From positions 3,472,001-3,536,000 of the forward strand of contig NZ_VFPG01000001.1 of NCBI RefSeq assembly GCF_006716565.1: a stretch of 64,000 nucleotides of DNA, given 5' to 3'. Below, piece after piece: positions 1 through 9,531 of the stretch; positions within the stretch are counted from its first letter, which is position 1, and the number at the start of each line of letters is the position of its first letter. The translations under genes and the position numbers were made by a program. The DNA comes from Nocardia bhagyanarayanae (GTDB lineage Bacteria > Actinomycetota > Actinomycetes > Mycobacteriales > Mycobacteriaceae). Below the pieces are notes generated by a model, which was not told where the DNA came from, ran no database searches, and was given only the letters and a program-made list of their open reading frames with translations.

Positions 1-91
1 AGAGCACGGCGCCAGCGGCGTGAATATTGGCCGTCACCCGGGGATCCCAGAACGGCCCCCCGTCCATCTCGTATCCCGTCGTCTCTTTCAC
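1..91 (-). CDS. mutT1: NUDIX hydrolase MutT1, N-terminal fragment (runs off the window)
   Basis: Only the first 30 codons are in the window. On the minus strand a GTG at 91 opens a frame that continues past base 1, with an ATG nine codons in fewer at 67. After the leader it reads [11 protein letters not shown], which resembles the first beta strand of mycobacterial MutT1 NUDIX proteins, where an A-A-G-A-V-L core precedes the catalytic domain. The GTG overlaps the ppk stop as GTGA, the usual coupling geometry, and ppk followed by mutT1 is the mycobacterial order. The NUDIX box itself lies outside the window, so the assignment rests on the short N-terminus and on context. Which start is used is open. 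Confidence 0.6.
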   Translation of the reverse strand, partial: MKETTGYEMDGGPFWDPRVTANIHAAGAVL

Positions 92-2262
92 TGCTGTTCT
101 GGTCTCCGCAGTCGCATGAGAAATTCCTGGTGGTCGCGGACTTGCTCACCGTCCTCGCCGGTGCGTGCCGGTGCGGCATGCCAGCTGCCATCCGCCTGGA
201 GTACCCAGCAGCGGGTGGTGGGATACAGGGCAGAGTCGAAGACACCGCCCAACTGCTCGCACAGCTTCGGATCCTTCACCTGGGCCATCACCTCGACCCG
301 GCGGTCCAGGTTGCGGTGCATCATGTCGGCGCTGCCGATCCAGTACTCGTCCTGGGCCTGGAAGTGCATGATCCGCGAATGCTCGAGGAAGCGGCCGAGG
401 ATGGAGCGCACCTCGATGTTGTCGCTCATGCCGGGCACACCGGGGCGCAGCCCGCAGATGCCGCGCACCACGATCTGCACCGGCACGCCCGCTTGCGAGG
501 CGCGGTACAGCGCGTCGATCACCTGCTCGTCCACGATCGCGTTGGCCTTCAACCGGATTCGCGCCTCGGCGCCCTCCAGTGCCAGCTCGGTCTCGCGCTG
601 GATGCGATCGATGATGCCCGCGCGCACGCCCTGCGGAGCGACAAGCAGGTTGCGGTAGTTGGCTTTTCGGGAGTAGCCGGTCAGCGAGTTGAACAGATCT
701 GTGAGGTCGGCGCCGATTTCCGGTGCTGCCGTTAGTAATCCGACGTCCTCGTATAGCCGGGCCGTCTTCGGGTTGTAGTTGCCGGTGCCGATGTGACAGT
801 AGCGGCGGATGGTGGAACCCTCGCGCCGCACCACCAGACACGTCTTGCAGTGCGTCTTCAGACCGATGAGGCCGTACACCACGTGCACGCCCGCCTGCTC
901 CAGCGCCCGTGCCCATTTGATGTTGGCCTGCTCGTCGAAGCGAGCCTTGATCTCCACCAGCGCGACCACCTGCTTGCCCGCCTCGGCCGCGTCGATGAGC
1001 GCGTTGACGATGGGGGAGTCGCCGGAGGTGCGGTAGAGGGTCTGCTTGATCGCGAGCACCTGCGGGTCGGCCGCGGCCTGCTCGATGAAGCGCTGCACGC
1101 TGGTCGAGAACGAGTCGTACGGGTGGTGCACCAGCACATCGCCCTCGCGCAGCGCCTGGAAGACGTTGCGCGGGGTCTCGCGTTCGCCGAACGCCGGCGG
1201 GGTGGCCGGAACGTACGGCGCGTCCTTCAGGTTCGGCCGGTCCACGCCGTACACCTGCCACAGGCAGGACAGGTCCAGCAGGCCGGGCACCTGGATCACG
1301 TCGCCGGGATCGACGTCGAGTTCGCGCAACAGCAGATCGAGCATGTGCTCGGTCATGTCGTCGGAGACCTCCAGCCGCACCGGTGATCCGAAGCGGCGGC
1401 GAGCCAGCTCGCGCTCGAGCGCCTGCAACAGGTCCTCGTCGCGGTCCTCGTCGACCTCGAAATCGGCGTTGCGGGTGATGCGGAAGGAGTGGTGCTCCAC
1501 CACGTCCATGCCGGGGAAGAGCAGATCCAGGTGCGCGGCGATGAGCTCTTCCATCGGCAGGAAGGCGGCCACCGGGTTGCCCGGCGAATTGCGCCGGACC
1601 CGAACGAAGCGGTCCACGTTGTCGGGGACCTTGACCCTGGCGAAGTGCTCGCCTCCGGTGGCGGAGTCCTTCACCGTCACGGCGAGGTTGAGGCTCAGCC
1701 CGCTGATGTAGGGGAACGGGTGCGCCGGATCCACCGCGAGCGGGGTCAGCACCGGGAAGACCTGATCCTGGAAGTAGGCCGAGAGACGCTGGCGCTCATC
1801 GTCGTTCAGGTCGCGCCACTCGATGATGGCGATGCCCTCGGCGGTGAGCGCGGGCAGCACCGAATCCAGGAAGGCCCGCGCGTGCCGGTCCGCGATCTCC
1901 TGGGCGCGGGCGGCGATCAGTTCCAATTGCTCGCTCGGCGAGCGACCGTCGGCCGAGCGCACCGACAACCCGGTCTCGGCGCGGCGCTTCAGCCCGGCGA
2001 CCCGGACCATGTAGAACTCGTCGAGGTTGGAGGCGAAGATCGCCAAGAATTTCGCGCGTTCGAGCAACGGCAGCGAGGCGTCCTCGGCGAGCGCCAGCAC
2101 CCTGGCGTTGAAGTCGAGCCAGCTCAGCTCCCTGTTCAAGTAGCGATCGCGTGGCAACCGCTGCGCCGCCTGCTCGGCCCGCAGCGGAGTCGCGGCGGGC
2201 GGAGGCGTGGGAAGCAGCTGCTGTTGCTTGACGGTTTCCGTATCGCTCACGTCACCGATCAT
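88..2262 (-). CDS. ppk: Polyphosphate kinase 1
   Basis: Reversibly polymerises the gamma-phosphate of ATP into inorganic polyphosphate; phosphate reserve and stringent-response enzyme. The 724 residues match the usual PPK1 length. The N-terminal domain begins with [13 protein letters not shown] near residue 40. The phospholipase-D-like C-terminal half carries [13 protein letters not shown] near residue 405, and the catalytic-loop motif [10 protein letters not shown] with the phospho-accepting histidine near residue 490. A second conserved histidine stretch (EHSRIMHF) lies near 625. An ATG at 2262 has a G-run directly before it; a GTG at 2250 is an alternative start. cofC lies 71 bp upstream on the same strand, and the downstream mutT1-like gene overlaps the stop. 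Confidence 0.95.
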   Translation of the reverse strand: MIGDVSDTETVKQQQLLPTPPPAATPLRAEQAAQRLPRDRYLNRELSWLDFNARVLALAEDASLPLLERAKFLAIFASNLDEFYMVRVAGLKRRAETGLSVRSADGRSPSEQLELIAARAQEIADRHARAFLDSVLPALTAEGIAIIEWRDLNDDERQRLSAYFQDQVFPVLTPLAVDPAHPFPYISGLSLNLAVTVKDSATGGEHFARVKVPDNVDRFVRVRRNSPGNPVAAFLPMEELIAAHLDLLFPGMDVVEHHSFRITRNADFEVDEDRDEDLLQALERELARRRFGSPVRLEVSDDMTEHMLDLLLRELDVDPGDVIQVPGLLDLSCLWQVYGVDRPNLKDAPYVPATPPAFGERETPRNVFQALREGDVLVHHPYDSFSTSVQRFIEQAAADPQVLAIKQTLYRTSGDSPIVNALIDAAEAGKQVVALVEIKARFDEQANIKWARALEQAGVHVVYGLIGLKTHCKTCLVVRREGSTIRRYCHIGTGNYNPKTARLYEDVGLLTAAPEIGADLTDLFNSLTGYSRKANYRNLLVAPQGVRAGIIDRIQRETELALEGAEARIRLKANAIVDEQVIDALYRASQAGVPVQIVVRGICGLRPGVPGMSDNIEVRSILGRFLEHSRIMHFQAQDEYWIGSADMMHRNLDRRVEVMAQVKDPKLCEQLGGVFDSALYPTTRCWVLQADGSWHAAPARTGEDGEQVRDHQEFLMRLRRPEQQ

Positions 2263-2333
2263 CCCCTACGAACCGCGCGGTGTGCAGGTCGACATCGGGA
2301 TTGCCGGGCGGATCACGCCGTTTCGGCGACCGG

Positions 2334-3017
2334 CTAGCACACGTGGCGAACGGGTTCGTGAACACGGCAGGACCAGCCGATGTCGCGCAGGACAGCGCGG
2401 GTGGCGTCGCCCGCGCCGAGTTCGACGGCCAGGTCGAGATCCGCGGCGGTGTCGACATCGAGGCGCAGCCCGGGCCAGTGGCCGGTGAGATCGGCTGCGC
2501 CCGCCGCGATATGCCGTCGCGCGGAGTCGGCGCCGAACCGCGGATCCAGCGGTGCGGCGCCGTCGCGGACGACGAGCGCGGCCGTGCCGGTCCCCGCGTG
2601 ATCGACGACCACCGCGCGGCGCCCGACGGGCGCGACCGTCAGCATGTCGGCGAGTTCTTCCGTGCGCAGCGCGGGCAGATCGGCTTGCAGCGCCAGCAGT
2701 TCGACCGCCCCGTGGCGGCGGCGCAACGCGGCCGCGGCGTCCGACAGCGCCGTGTTCAGCCCGTCGGAGTCGGTGATACGCGGTTCCGGATGGACGTGCG
2801 CGCCGAGCCCGTCCGCCAGCTCGGCGACCGCCGGATCCGGGGTGACGACGGTGACCGAACGCACCTGCGGGACGGCGGCGGCGGCCGACACGGTGTCGGC
2901 GAGCATGGCGAGCACCAGCCGCGCCCGGTGCTCCGGGCGCAGCCGCTCGGCAAGTCGGCTCTTGGCCAGATCGAGGCTCTTCACCGCGATCACGGCGTGC
3001 ACGGCGTGCGGGCGCAT
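2334..3017 (-). CDS. cofC: CofC/FbiD-type guanylyltransferase (coenzyme F420 biosynthesis)
   Basis: Family members join GTP to 2-phospholactate (CofC) or, in mycobacteria, to phosphoenolpyruvate (FbiD), giving the activated intermediate for F420 assembly in the cytosol. The 227-residue protein starts with a nucleotidyltransferase fold: [19 protein letters not shown] near residues 8-26, then a [10 protein letters not shown] segment around residue 110 that corresponds to the metal/GTP-binding region. GTGTAALVV and [14 protein letters not shown] further on are typical of the family. The ATG at 3017 was chosen because homology begins there; the open frame extends upstream into the divergent gpsA gene. 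Only 31 bp separate it from gpsA, so the two promoters must overlap or lie in coding DNA. The mycobacterial homologue sits in the same place beside ppk. Confidence 0.88.
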   Translation of the reverse strand: MRPHAVHAVIAVKSLDLAKSRLAERLRPEHRARLVLAMLADTVSAAAAVPQVRSVTVVTPDPAVAELADGLGAHVHPEPRITDSDGLNTALSDAAAALRRRHGAVELLALQADLPALRTEELADMLTVAPVGRRAVVVDHAGTGTAALVVRDGAAPLDPRFGADSARRHIAAGAADLTGHWPGLRLDVDTAADLDLAVELGAGDATRAVLRDIGWSCRVHEPVRHVC

Positions 3018-3048
3018 GGCACCAATCCTTCCATGGCATATTGGGCAG

Positions 3049-4059
3049 ATGACGAGGGCGGCAGTACTTGGTGCGGGATCGTGGGGGACGGCGTTCGCGA
3101 AGGTGTTGGCGGACGCCGGAACCGAGGTCACCATCTGGGCGCGGCGCGCCGAGGTGGCCGAGGCGCTCGCCACCGAGCACCGCAACCCCTTCTATCTGCC
3201 CGACGTGCAGCTGCCCGCCGTGGCCGCCACCAACGATCCCGAACGGGCGCTCGAAGGCGCGGAGCTCGTCGTGCTGGCCGTGCCGTCCCAATCTTTGCGC
3301 GCGAATCTCGAGAGCTGGAAACCCGCGCTGCACACGGCCATCACCGAGCACGACGCGACGCTGCTGAGCCTGGCCAAGGGCATCGAGACCGGCACGCTGC
3401 TGCGCATGAGCCAGGTCATCGCGGAGGTGACCGGCACGGAGTCCAGCCGCATCGCGGTGCTGTCCGGACCGAACCTGGCCAAGGAGATCGCCGCTGGGCA
3501 GCCCGCCGCCACCGTGATCGCCTGCTCCGACGCCGCGCGCGCCGAGGCCGTCCAGCAGGCCAGCTACACCGGCTATTTCCGGCCGTACACCAACACCGAC
3601 GTGGTCGGCTGCGAGATCGGCGGCGCCTGCAAGAACGTCATCGCGCTGGCGTGCGGCATCGCCTCCGGCATGGGTCTCGGCGACAACTCCATCGCCAGCC
3701 TGATCACCCGCGGCCTCGCCGAGATCATCCGGCTCGGGGTCGCGCTCGGCGCCGAGCCGGTGACGCTCGCGGGCCTGGCCGGTGTCGGCGACCTGGTTGC
3801 CACCTGCACCTCGCCGCTGTCGCGCAACCGGTCCTTCGGACACGTGCTCGGCGCGGGCGGATCGATGGAGGCGGCGCAGGAGGCCACCCATGGACAGGTC
3901 GCCGAGGGTGTGAAATCGTGCACATCGATCCGCGCCCTCGCCGCCGCGCACGATGTGGAAATGCCGCTCACCAACGCGGTGCACCAGGTGTGCCACGAGG
4001 GCCTCTCGGTGCGCGAAGCCGTCGGCAATCTGCTCGGGCGTCGGGTCAAGCCGGAGTGA
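3049..4059 (+). CDS. gpsA: NAD(P)-dependent glycerol-3-phosphate dehydrogenase
   Basis: Reduces dihydroxyacetone phosphate to sn-glycerol 3-phosphate for phospholipid synthesis. The 336-residue protein opens with the Rossmann motif GAGSWGTA (residues 8-15). Later come [11 protein letters not shown] and the catalytic-lysine segment [13 protein letters not shown] near residue 195, then [14 protein letters not shown] and [15 protein letters not shown]. The ATG at 3049 is placed by the start of the dinucleotide-binding strand; a much longer open frame upstream is antisense to cofC and is not coding. The next gene, ddl, is co-oriented 87 bp away, so co-transcription is plausible. gpsA-ddl order is shared with mycobacteria. 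Confidence 0.95.
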   Translation: MTRAAVLGAGSWGTAFAKVLADAGTEVTIWARRAEVAEALATEHRNPFYLPDVQLPAVAATNDPERALEGAELVVLAVPSQSLRANLESWKPALHTAITEHDATLLSLAKGIETGTLLRMSQVIAEVTGTESSRIAVLSGPNLAKEIAAGQPAATVIACSDAARAEAVQQASYTGYFRPYTNTDVVGCEIGGACKNVIALACGIASGMGLGDNSIASLITRGLAEIIRLGVALGAEPVTLAGLAGVGDLVATCTSPLSRNRSFGHVLGAGGSMEAAQEATHGQVAEGVKSCTSIRALAAAHDVEMPLTNAVHQVCHEGLSVREAVGNLLGRRVKPE

Positions 4060-4146
4060 TCGCCGCAGGGTAGCGGTCGCTATGACCACCGCGCAGCGGC
4101 CCGGTCCGCGCTCGCGGCGGTGCTCGGTGCGGGTACGGTTCGGTGC

Positions 4147-5238
4147 ATGACGAACCGGATCAGGGTGGCTGTGGTGTTCGGCGGGCGCAGCAATGAGCAC
4201 GCCGTCTCGTGTCTGTCGGCCGGTAGCGTGCTGCGCAATCTCGATCCGGAGAAGTACGAGGCCGTCCCGATCGGCATCACCACCGAGGGCGCCTGGGTGC
4301 TCGGCGGGGCCGAGGTGACCGCGCTGCGCCGCAAGGACGACGAGCTGCCCGCCGTGGACGCCTCCGGCACCGCCCTGACGCTGACCGCGGACCCGCAGCG
4401 CGCGGGGTCGCTGGTCGCCCTCGACGATCCCGCCGCCGCGCTCGGCTCGGTCGACGTCGTCTTCCCGATCCTGCACGGCCCGTTCGGCGAGGACGGCACC
4501 CTGCAGGGCATGCTCGAGCTCGCGGGCATCCCCTACGTGGGCCCCGGCGTGCTGGCCAGCGCGGCGGGCATGGACAAGGAGTTCACGAAGAAGCTGCTCG
4601 CGGCCGACGGCCTGCCGATCGGCACGCAGGTGGTGCTGCGTCCCGGGGTCGCCACGCTGTCCGCGGCCGAGCGGGAGCGGCTCGGGCTTCCGGTGTTCGT
4701 CAAGCCCGCGCGCGCCGGTTCCTCGCTCGGCATCACGAAGGTGGACGACTGGAGCGAGCTGGACGCCGCCATCGCGACGGCGCGCGAGCACGATCCGAAG
4801 GTGATCGTGGAGTCGGGCATCGTCGGGCGCGAGGTGGAATGCGGCGTGCTGGAATTCCCGGACGGCCGGATCGAGGCCAGCGTGATCGCCGAGATCCGGA
4901 TGCCCGACGACGACGCGCCCGAGTTCTACGACTTCGACACCAAGTACCTCGACGACGTCTGCGAGTTCGACGTTCCGGCCAAGCTGGACGACGAGGTGGC
5001 CGAGCAGATCAGGGAACTGGCGGTTCGCGCCTTCCGCGCGCTCGACTGCCAGGGCCTCGCGCGGGTGGACTTCTTCGTCACCGACCAGGGGCCGGTGATC
5101 AACGAGATCAACACGATGCCGGGATTCACCTCGATCTCCATGTACCCCCGCATGTGGGAGGCGACCGGGGTCGAGTACGGCGCGCTGGTCTCGACGTTGA
5201 TCGAGACCGCGCTGGCTCGCGGGACCGGCCTGCGCTGA
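4147..5238 (+). CDS. ddl: D-alanine--D-alanine ligase
   Basis: ATP-dependent ligation of two D-alanines for the peptidoglycan stem peptide; the target of D-cycloserine. The 363-residue protein has the N-terminal [11 protein letters not shown] motif (residues 10-20), the [14 protein letters not shown] loop near residue 104, an ATP-grasp core with [15 protein letters not shown] near residue 183, and the C-terminal metal-binding motif [15 protein letters not shown] near residue 320. The ATG at 4147 lies at the start of the first beta strand. It is followed by a non-coding stretch of palindromic repeats and then by a convergent gene. Confidence 0.96.
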   Translation: MTNRIRVAVVFGGRSNEHAVSCLSAGSVLRNLDPEKYEAVPIGITTEGAWVLGGAEVTALRRKDDELPAVDASGTALTLTADPQRAGSLVALDDPAAALGSVDVVFPILHGPFGEDGTLQGMLELAGIPYVGPGVLASAAGMDKEFTKKLLAADGLPIGTQVVLRPGVATLSAAERERLGLPVFVKPARAGSSLGITKVDDWSELDAAIATAREHDPKVIVESGIVGREVECGVLEFPDGRIEASVIAEIRMPDDDAPEFYDFDTKYLDDVCEFDVPAKLDDEVAEQIRELAVRAFRALDCQGLARVDFFVTDQGPVINEINTMPGFTSISMYPRMWEATGVEYGALVSTLIETALARGTGLR

Positions 5239-5287
5239 GCGCCCTCGTCGGCTTCCGACGGCACCAGTCGGCCCGCGGATCTCTGTC

Positions 5288-5419
5288 GACCGAAGGTGAC
5301 CTTCAGCGCGTCAGACGGACCGAATGTCACCTTCGTTCGGTACATGTCCGTAGGCGGGAATCGACCGAAGGTTGCCTTCGGTCGGGCTGGGTGGCTGACG
5401 GTCGCCTTCAGTCGTCAGC
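5288..5419. repeat. Four tandem copies of a degenerate palindromic intergenic repeat
   Basis: Between ddl and the convergent DUF3515 gene the core GACCGAAGGTNNCCTTCGGTC recurs in degenerate forms at about 5288-5307, 5318-5340, 5362-5384 and 5394-5419. The third copy is a perfect inverted repeat with 10-bp arms around TTG (5362-5384). The others keep the GACCGAA and CCTTC halves with mismatches. Spacing between copies is about 30-44 bp. Each can fold as a hairpin on either strand and lies where two convergent genes end, so they may also stop transcription. No transposase or terminal repeats accompany them. Confidence 0.75.
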
Positions 5420-5428
5420 CGGTGGCGG

Positions 5429-6349
5429 TCAGTTCGGCAGCGGGCCCGGGTCGAGCGGCTTGGCGGGCAGGTTCGCGGTGATGGTGTCGGAGACCTCTTG
5501 CAGCGGGGTCGGTCCGGAACCGTCCGGCACCGTCAGCGCGATGTAGGTCTCGCGGTCGACGGCGAACCAGGTGCTCGCCTTGGCGGCGTCGTCGCGCGCC
5601 TCGAACCACTGCACGTCGTTGACGATCTGGAGCGGTGACGCGCGGTGGAATTCGAGCGGCCGGTCCAGGCCGCAGCGCAGCACGATGGCGTCCCCGCCGT
5701 CCGGGCGCTGCCAGGCGCGGGTGGCGGGCGGAGCGGGTTCGACCAGGGTCGACTTGGTGAACTCGCCGAGATCGGCGGGCAACGCGGGAAGCAGCTTGGT
5801 GCAGGCCTCGCCGGTAGCGGCGGGTGCGGGCACGGGGCCGAGTACCAGCGGCTCGCGTTCCGTGGGGAGACGGCGGGCGAGTACGGCGGCGACGAGGACC
5901 GCGACCACGAGGACGACCGGCAGGGCGACCGCGGTCGCGATCAATGCCGGGGGGTACGGGCGGGATTCGTCGCTCTCGGATTTCGCAGCGTCGCGGGCTT
6001 TTTCGGCCGCGCCGGGCTCTTCGTCGGTCTTGGCGTCGGACTCACCGCTGGCCCTGCGGGGTCCGTCGGTATCGGGCGTCTCTGGCTGGTCGGTGGCGCG
6101 AGACTGCCCGGTGGTCTCGGACTTGTCGTCGGCGGGAGACTGGCTGGTGGCCTCCGCATCGTCGGCGGCGCGAGATTCCTTGGCAGTTGGGATCTCGGCG
6201 GTCGCGGCGGGCTGCTCGGTGGCGCTGATCTTCTCGGCGGGGCCCGGCGTGGTCTCCCCGGCTCCGCCTTTGCAGAGGTCGGTCGGCTTCTGACCCCCGG
6301 TCGGTTCCTGCCCTTTCGCCGAGTCGCTGTCCGACGAGTCCGCCGCCAT
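5429..6349 (-). CDS. DUF3515 family membrane protein with long acidic N-terminal tail
   Basis: Function unknown; the family is found next to ddl and thiL in mycolate actinobacteria (Rv2980 in M. tuberculosis). The 306-residue protein has three parts. Residues 1-130 are low-complexity and rich in Ser, Glu, Asp, Ala and Thr. Residues 134-158 form one hydrophobic segment (ALIATAVALPVVLVVAVLV). The C-terminal 145 residues are the conserved domain, with one Cys near the membrane (GEACTKLLPALP) and a second in VLRCGLDRP, a pair that could form an extracytoplasmic disulfide. This implies a cytosolic tail and an external domain, as inference. The ATG at 6349 was chosen; the open frame runs on upstream but is antisense to thiL. 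Confidence 0.8.
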   Translation of the reverse strand: MAADSSDSDSAKGQEPTGGQKPTDLCKGGAGETTPGPAEKISATEQPAATAEIPTAKESRAADDAEATSQSPADDKSETTGQSRATDQPETPDTDGPRRASGESDAKTDEEPGAAEKARDAAKSESDESRPYPPALIATAVALPVVLVVAVLVAAVLARRLPTEREPLVLGPVPAPAATGEACTKLLPALPADLGEFTKSTLVEPAPPATRAWQRPDGGDAIVLRCGLDRPLEFHRASPLQIVNDVQWFEARDDAAKASTWFAVDRETYIALTVPDGSGPTPLQEVSDTITANLPAKPLDPGPLPN

Positions 6350-6526
6350 GCGTACCGGTCCTTCCTCTTCGCCCTCGCTGGAGCCGGTCGGCGCGGGTCG
6401 CGCGGGCTGCGCCGCGGACCGGCTCGGTGGTCTCGATTGCCCAGCACAGGGTACCGTCGAGCCGATTCCAGCTGGCACTACCTCGGGAAGGGACCGGTCA
6501 TCAGCGAGAGCGCGGCGCCGCGGACG

Positions 6527-7495
6527 GTGCGTGAGCTGGGCGAGTTCGCGCTGATCGAGCGCATCAACGCCCGCAGGGTGCAGGCGCCCGCCGTGCTGCT
6601 CGGCCCCGGCGACGACGCGGCGCTGGTCGCCGCGCCCGACGGCCGCTTCGTGGTGACCACCGACATGCTGGTCGAGGGGCGGCACTTCCGGCGCGACTGG
6701 TCGAGTCCCCGCGAGATCGGCCGCAAGGCGATCGCGCAGAACGCCGCCGACGTGGTCGCCATGGGCGCGGCGCCGACGGCCTTCGTCGTGGCACTCGGCT
6801 GCCCAGCGGAGACGCCCGTCGACGTCGTCGACGATCTGGCCGACGGCATGTGGGCGGAGGCGGCGCGCGCGGGCGGCTCGATCGCGGGCGGTGACCTGGT
6901 GCGCAGCCCAGAACTGGTCATCTCGGTCACCGCGTTCGGCGACCTGCGCGGGCACGCGCCGATCACCAGAGCCGGTGCGCGCGTGGACGATACGGTGGCG
7001 GTGGCCGGTCGGCTGGGTTGGTCCGCCGCGGGGCTCGCCGCGCTCATCGCGGGCGCCGACGCCGAGGAGTTCGCGGAAGCCCTTGCCGCGCATCGGGTCC
7101 CGCAACCGCCGTACGAGGTGGTGCTCGGATCGTCCTGGCGGGCTGGGCACTCGCTCACCGATGTCTCCGACGGACTGCTCGCCGATCTCGGCCACATCGC
7201 CGAGGCCTCCGGCGTCGGGATCGATCTCGACGCGGCCGCGCTGTGCGACCCCGCACTGGACGCGCTGGCCCGCCGACTGGATGCCGATGCGGCGCAATGG
7301 ATTCTGGCCGGAGGCGAGGATCACGCCTTCGCGGGAACCTGGCCGAGGGGCGCTGAGCTGCCGGAAGGCTGGCGCGCGATCGGCCGGGTGACGGCCGGCT
7401 CGGGGGTCACCGTGGGCGGCGCGCGGCACGAGGGCGGCAACGGTTGGGAATCGTTCCGTGGGGCGGACTCTGCGCCCGGCCCCGGCCCACGATAG
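6527..7495 (+). CDS. thiL: Thiamine-monophosphate kinase (start uncertain)
   Basis: Phosphorylates thiamine monophosphate to thiamine diphosphate. The family N-terminus [12 protein letters not shown] is followed by [26 protein letters not shown] and the Mg-ATP-binding stretch [17 protein letters not shown], then [14 protein letters not shown] and, near the C-terminus, [14 protein letters not shown]. About 322 residues from the GTG given here, close to the usual length. The start is unclear: that GTG at 6527 has no Shine-Dalgarno, whereas AAGGGA at 6488-6493 sits six bases before an in-frame ATC at 6500, and a TTG lies at 6437. ung follows after 11 bp, so the two are probably one operon. Confidence 0.9.
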   Translation: MRELGEFALIERINARRVQAPAVLLGPGDDAALVAAPDGRFVVTTDMLVEGRHFRRDWSSPREIGRKAIAQNAADVVAMGAAPTAFVVALGCPAETPVDVVDDLADGMWAEAARAGGSIAGGDLVRSPELVISVTAFGDLRGHAPITRAGARVDDTVAVAGRLGWSAAGLAALIAGADAEEFAEALAAHRVPQPPYEVVLGSSWRAGHSLTDVSDGLLADLGHIAEASGVGIDLDAAALCDPALDALARRLDADAAQWILAGGEDHAFAGTWPRGAELPEGWRAIGRVTAGSGVTVGGARHEGGNGWESFRGADSAPGPGPR

Positions 7496-7506
7496 GTTGT
7501 GCGGTC

Positions 7507-8190
7507 ATGGGCGCGAAACCACTGTCGGAAATCATGGATCCGGGCTGGGCACAGGCCTTGGAACCGGTCGCGGACCGGATCAGGGAAATGGGCGAGTTCC
7601 TGCGGGTCGAGAACGCCGAAGGCCGCGGCTACCTGCCCGCGGGCGAGAACGTGCTACGCGCCTTCCAGCGACCGTTCGACAAGGTCCGCGTGCTGATCGT
7701 CGGCCAGGATCCGTACCCGACGCCCGGTCACCCCATGGGCCTGAGTTTCTCTGTGGCGCCGGACGTTTCGCCGGTGCCGCGCAGTCTCGCCAACATCTTC
7801 GCCGAGCTGCACAAGGACCTCGGCCACCCGACGCCCTCCTGCGGTGATCTGAGCCCGTGGTCGGACCAGGGTGTGCTGCTGCTCAATCGCGTGCTCACCG
7901 TCTCGCCCGGCAAGCCCGCCTCGCACCGCGGCAAGGGCTGGGAGGCGGTCACCGAGCAGGCCATTCGCGCGCTGGTCGCGCGGGACGAGCCGCTGGTGGC
8001 GATCCTCTGGGGACGCGACGCCTCGACGCTGAAGCCGCTGCTGAGCGAGGCCGAGGTGCCCTACATCGAGTCCGCGCACCCCTCGCCGCTGTCCGCGTCC
8101 CGCGGCTTCTTCGGCTCGCGTCCGTTCTCGCGGGTCAACGAGCTGCTCGACGAACTGGGCGCCGAACCCGTCGACTGGCGCCTGCCCTGA
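7507..8190 (+). CDS. ung: Uracil-DNA glycosylase
   Basis: Removes uracil from DNA, starting base excision repair; important in a GC-rich genome prone to cytosine deamination. The 227-residue family-1 enzyme shows the water-activating motif [17 protein letters not shown] at residues 66-82, with the catalytic Asp at 68, and the DNA-intercalation loop [17 protein letters not shown] near the C-terminus with its catalytic His. The ATG at 7507 follows the thiL stop by 11 bp. Mycobacteria have the same thiL-ung order. Confidence 0.97.
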   Translation: MGAKPLSEIMDPGWAQALEPVADRIREMGEFLRVENAEGRGYLPAGENVLRAFQRPFDKVRVLIVGQDPYPTPGHPMGLSFSVAPDVSPVPRSLANIFAELHKDLGHPTPSCGDLSPWSDQGVLLLNRVLTVSPGKPASHRGKGWEAVTEQAIRALVARDEPLVAILWGRDASTLKPLLSEAEVPYIESAHPSPLSASRGFFGSRPFSRVNELLDELGAEPVDWRLP

Positions 8191-8266
8191 TCACCCTGTA
8201 CGCCCGGCCCGCCGGGAACGAGCACCACCCGCACCACTGTACGAACACCAGATGAGGAGCACTGCA

Positions 8267-8521
8267 ATGCAGCACAACACCGTTCGCGGCGCCCTGCGCG
8301 GCACCACCGCCACGCTGGCCATGGCCGCCGCCATCGCGGGCGCGACGTCGGCGGCGACCGCCGCGCCGCTTCCGCTGGAGCCCGCCACGGCGACCAGCGA
8401 GACCGCACCGGTGGCCGAGGAGTTCACCTCGACCGGCTCCTCCACCATCTCCGCCTCGGTGAACGCGAAGGTCGCGTGCCTGTTCCAGCGCACCTTCAGC
8501 GCCATGCGCCTGGACTGCTGA
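8267..8521 (+). CDS. Small secreted protein with signal peptide
   Basis: Unrecognised 84-residue protein. A strong ribosome-binding site (GAGGAG, 8254-8259) lies seven bases before the ATG at 8267. The N-terminus has a basic region (VRGALRG), a hydrophobic core rich in Ala and Met, and a likely signal-peptidase site around TSAATAA-APL, leaving about 50 mature residues. The mature part has two Cys, one in KVACLFQ and one as the last residue, which could pair outside the cell. Secretion is inferred from the signal; no enzymatic motif is visible. Confidence 0.7.
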   Translation: MQHNTVRGALRGTTATLAMAAAIAGATSAATAAPLPLEPATATSETAPVAEEFTSTGSSTISASVNAKVACLFQRTFSAMRLDC

Positions 8522-8522
8522 G

Positions 8523-8553
8523 CGTCTCGTTCACCGAGGCTCACGACGAGACG
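8523..8553. terminator. Weak hairpin after the secreted-protein gene
   Basis: CGTCTCGT (8523-8530) can pair with ACGAGACG (8546-8553) across a 15-base loop, directly after the stop of the secreted-protein gene. There is no T-tract, so termination is only a possibility. Confidence 0.3.
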
Positions 8554-8579
8554 TACGCGTCCTGTGCGATGCTCAGATC

Positions 8580-9530
8580 GTGAGTAATGCGAACAATCTT
8601 GTCGAGCCTACTCCGCGCAGCCAGACGCAGTCTGTCGATAGCTCCGCGCATGGCCGCAGCGGAGGCGGAGGTACGCCCACCCGGCTGCGGTTGCGCGGTT
8701 CGGGTGGGCTCGAGCTCGCTGCCGACCAGTTCGGCCCGGTCGACGGCCCGCTCGTCGTCTTTCTGCACGGCGGCGGACAGACCAGGCACTCGTGGAAGCA
8801 GACCGGCGCGAAGCTGGCCGCGGCCGGGATGCGAGTGGTCACCCTGGACGCGCGCGGCCACGGTGACAGCCAGTGGTCGCCGGACCGCGATTACACGCGC
8901 GAGACGATGGTCGCGGACCTGACGCTCGTGCTGGAACAGCTGGACGCCGCGAGCGCGCCGGGCGGTGGCGCGGTCGTGGTCGGCGCGAGCATGGGCGGCA
9001 TCACCGGCCTGCTGACCACGGCGACGCCGGGCGGTGCGTCGATCCGCGCTCTGGTCCTCGTCGACATCGTCACCCGGCCCGAGCCCGAGGGTGTCGCCAG
9101 GGTCATCGACTTCCTCAGCAAGCACCGCGACGGTTTCGACACTCTCGACCAAGTCGCCGACGCGGTCGCCGAGTACCTGCCGCACCGGCCGCGGCCGGCG
9201 AACACCGACGGCCTGCGGCGCAATCTGCGCCAGCGTGACGGCCGCTGGTACTGGCACTGGGACCCGGACATGCTGCGCGACCGCGTCGAGGATCCGAGCG
9301 CGATGATCGAGCAGATGGAAGCCGCGGCGAGCGCCTTGCGCATTCCGGTGCTGCTGGTGCGCGGCATGCAGTCCGACGTCGTCAGCGCCGAGGGCGCGGC
9401 GGCGTTCCAGGCGCTGGTGCCGCACGCCGAGATCGTCGAGATCGGCGGTGCGGCCCACACCGCGGCCGGTGACGACAACGACTCGTTCACCGACGCGGTC
9501 GCGAAGTTCGTGGTGGAGAACCTGAAGTAG
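8580..9530 (+). CDS. Alpha/beta-fold hydrolase
   Basis: Predicted serine hydrolase of unknown substrate, 316 residues. The oxyanion-hole motif HGGG occupies residues 63-66 and the nucleophile elbow GASMGG has its Ser at about 137. The acid is expected after strand 6, and the catalytic His is in IGGAAHTAAGD near the C-terminus, just before a DSFTDAVAKFV helix. The first ~40 residues are polar and probably disordered. Start codon GTG at 8580; no clear Shine-Dalgarno is visible. It converges on the crotonase gene with one base between the stops. Esterase, epoxide hydrolase or lactonase activity are all possible. Confidence 0.85.
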   Translation: MSNANNLVEPTPRSQTQSVDSSAHGRSGGGGTPTRLRLRGSGGLELAADQFGPVDGPLVVFLHGGGQTRHSWKQTGAKLAAAGMRVVTLDARGHGDSQWSPDRDYTRETMVADLTLVLEQLDAASAPGGGAVVVGASMGGITGLLTTATPGGASIRALVLVDIVTRPEPEGVARVIDFLSKHRDGFDTLDQVADAVAEYLPHRPRPANTDGLRRNLRQRDGRWYWHWDPDMLRDRVEDPSAMIEQMEAAASALRIPVLLVRGMQSDVVSAEGAAAFQALVPHAEIVEIGGAAHTAAGDDNDSFTDAVAKFVVENLK

Positions 9531-9531
9531 G

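Noticed and set aside
20..735. Plus-strand frames at the left edge
   Set aside because: They lie opposite ppk and the mutT1 fragment and have no recognisable domain.
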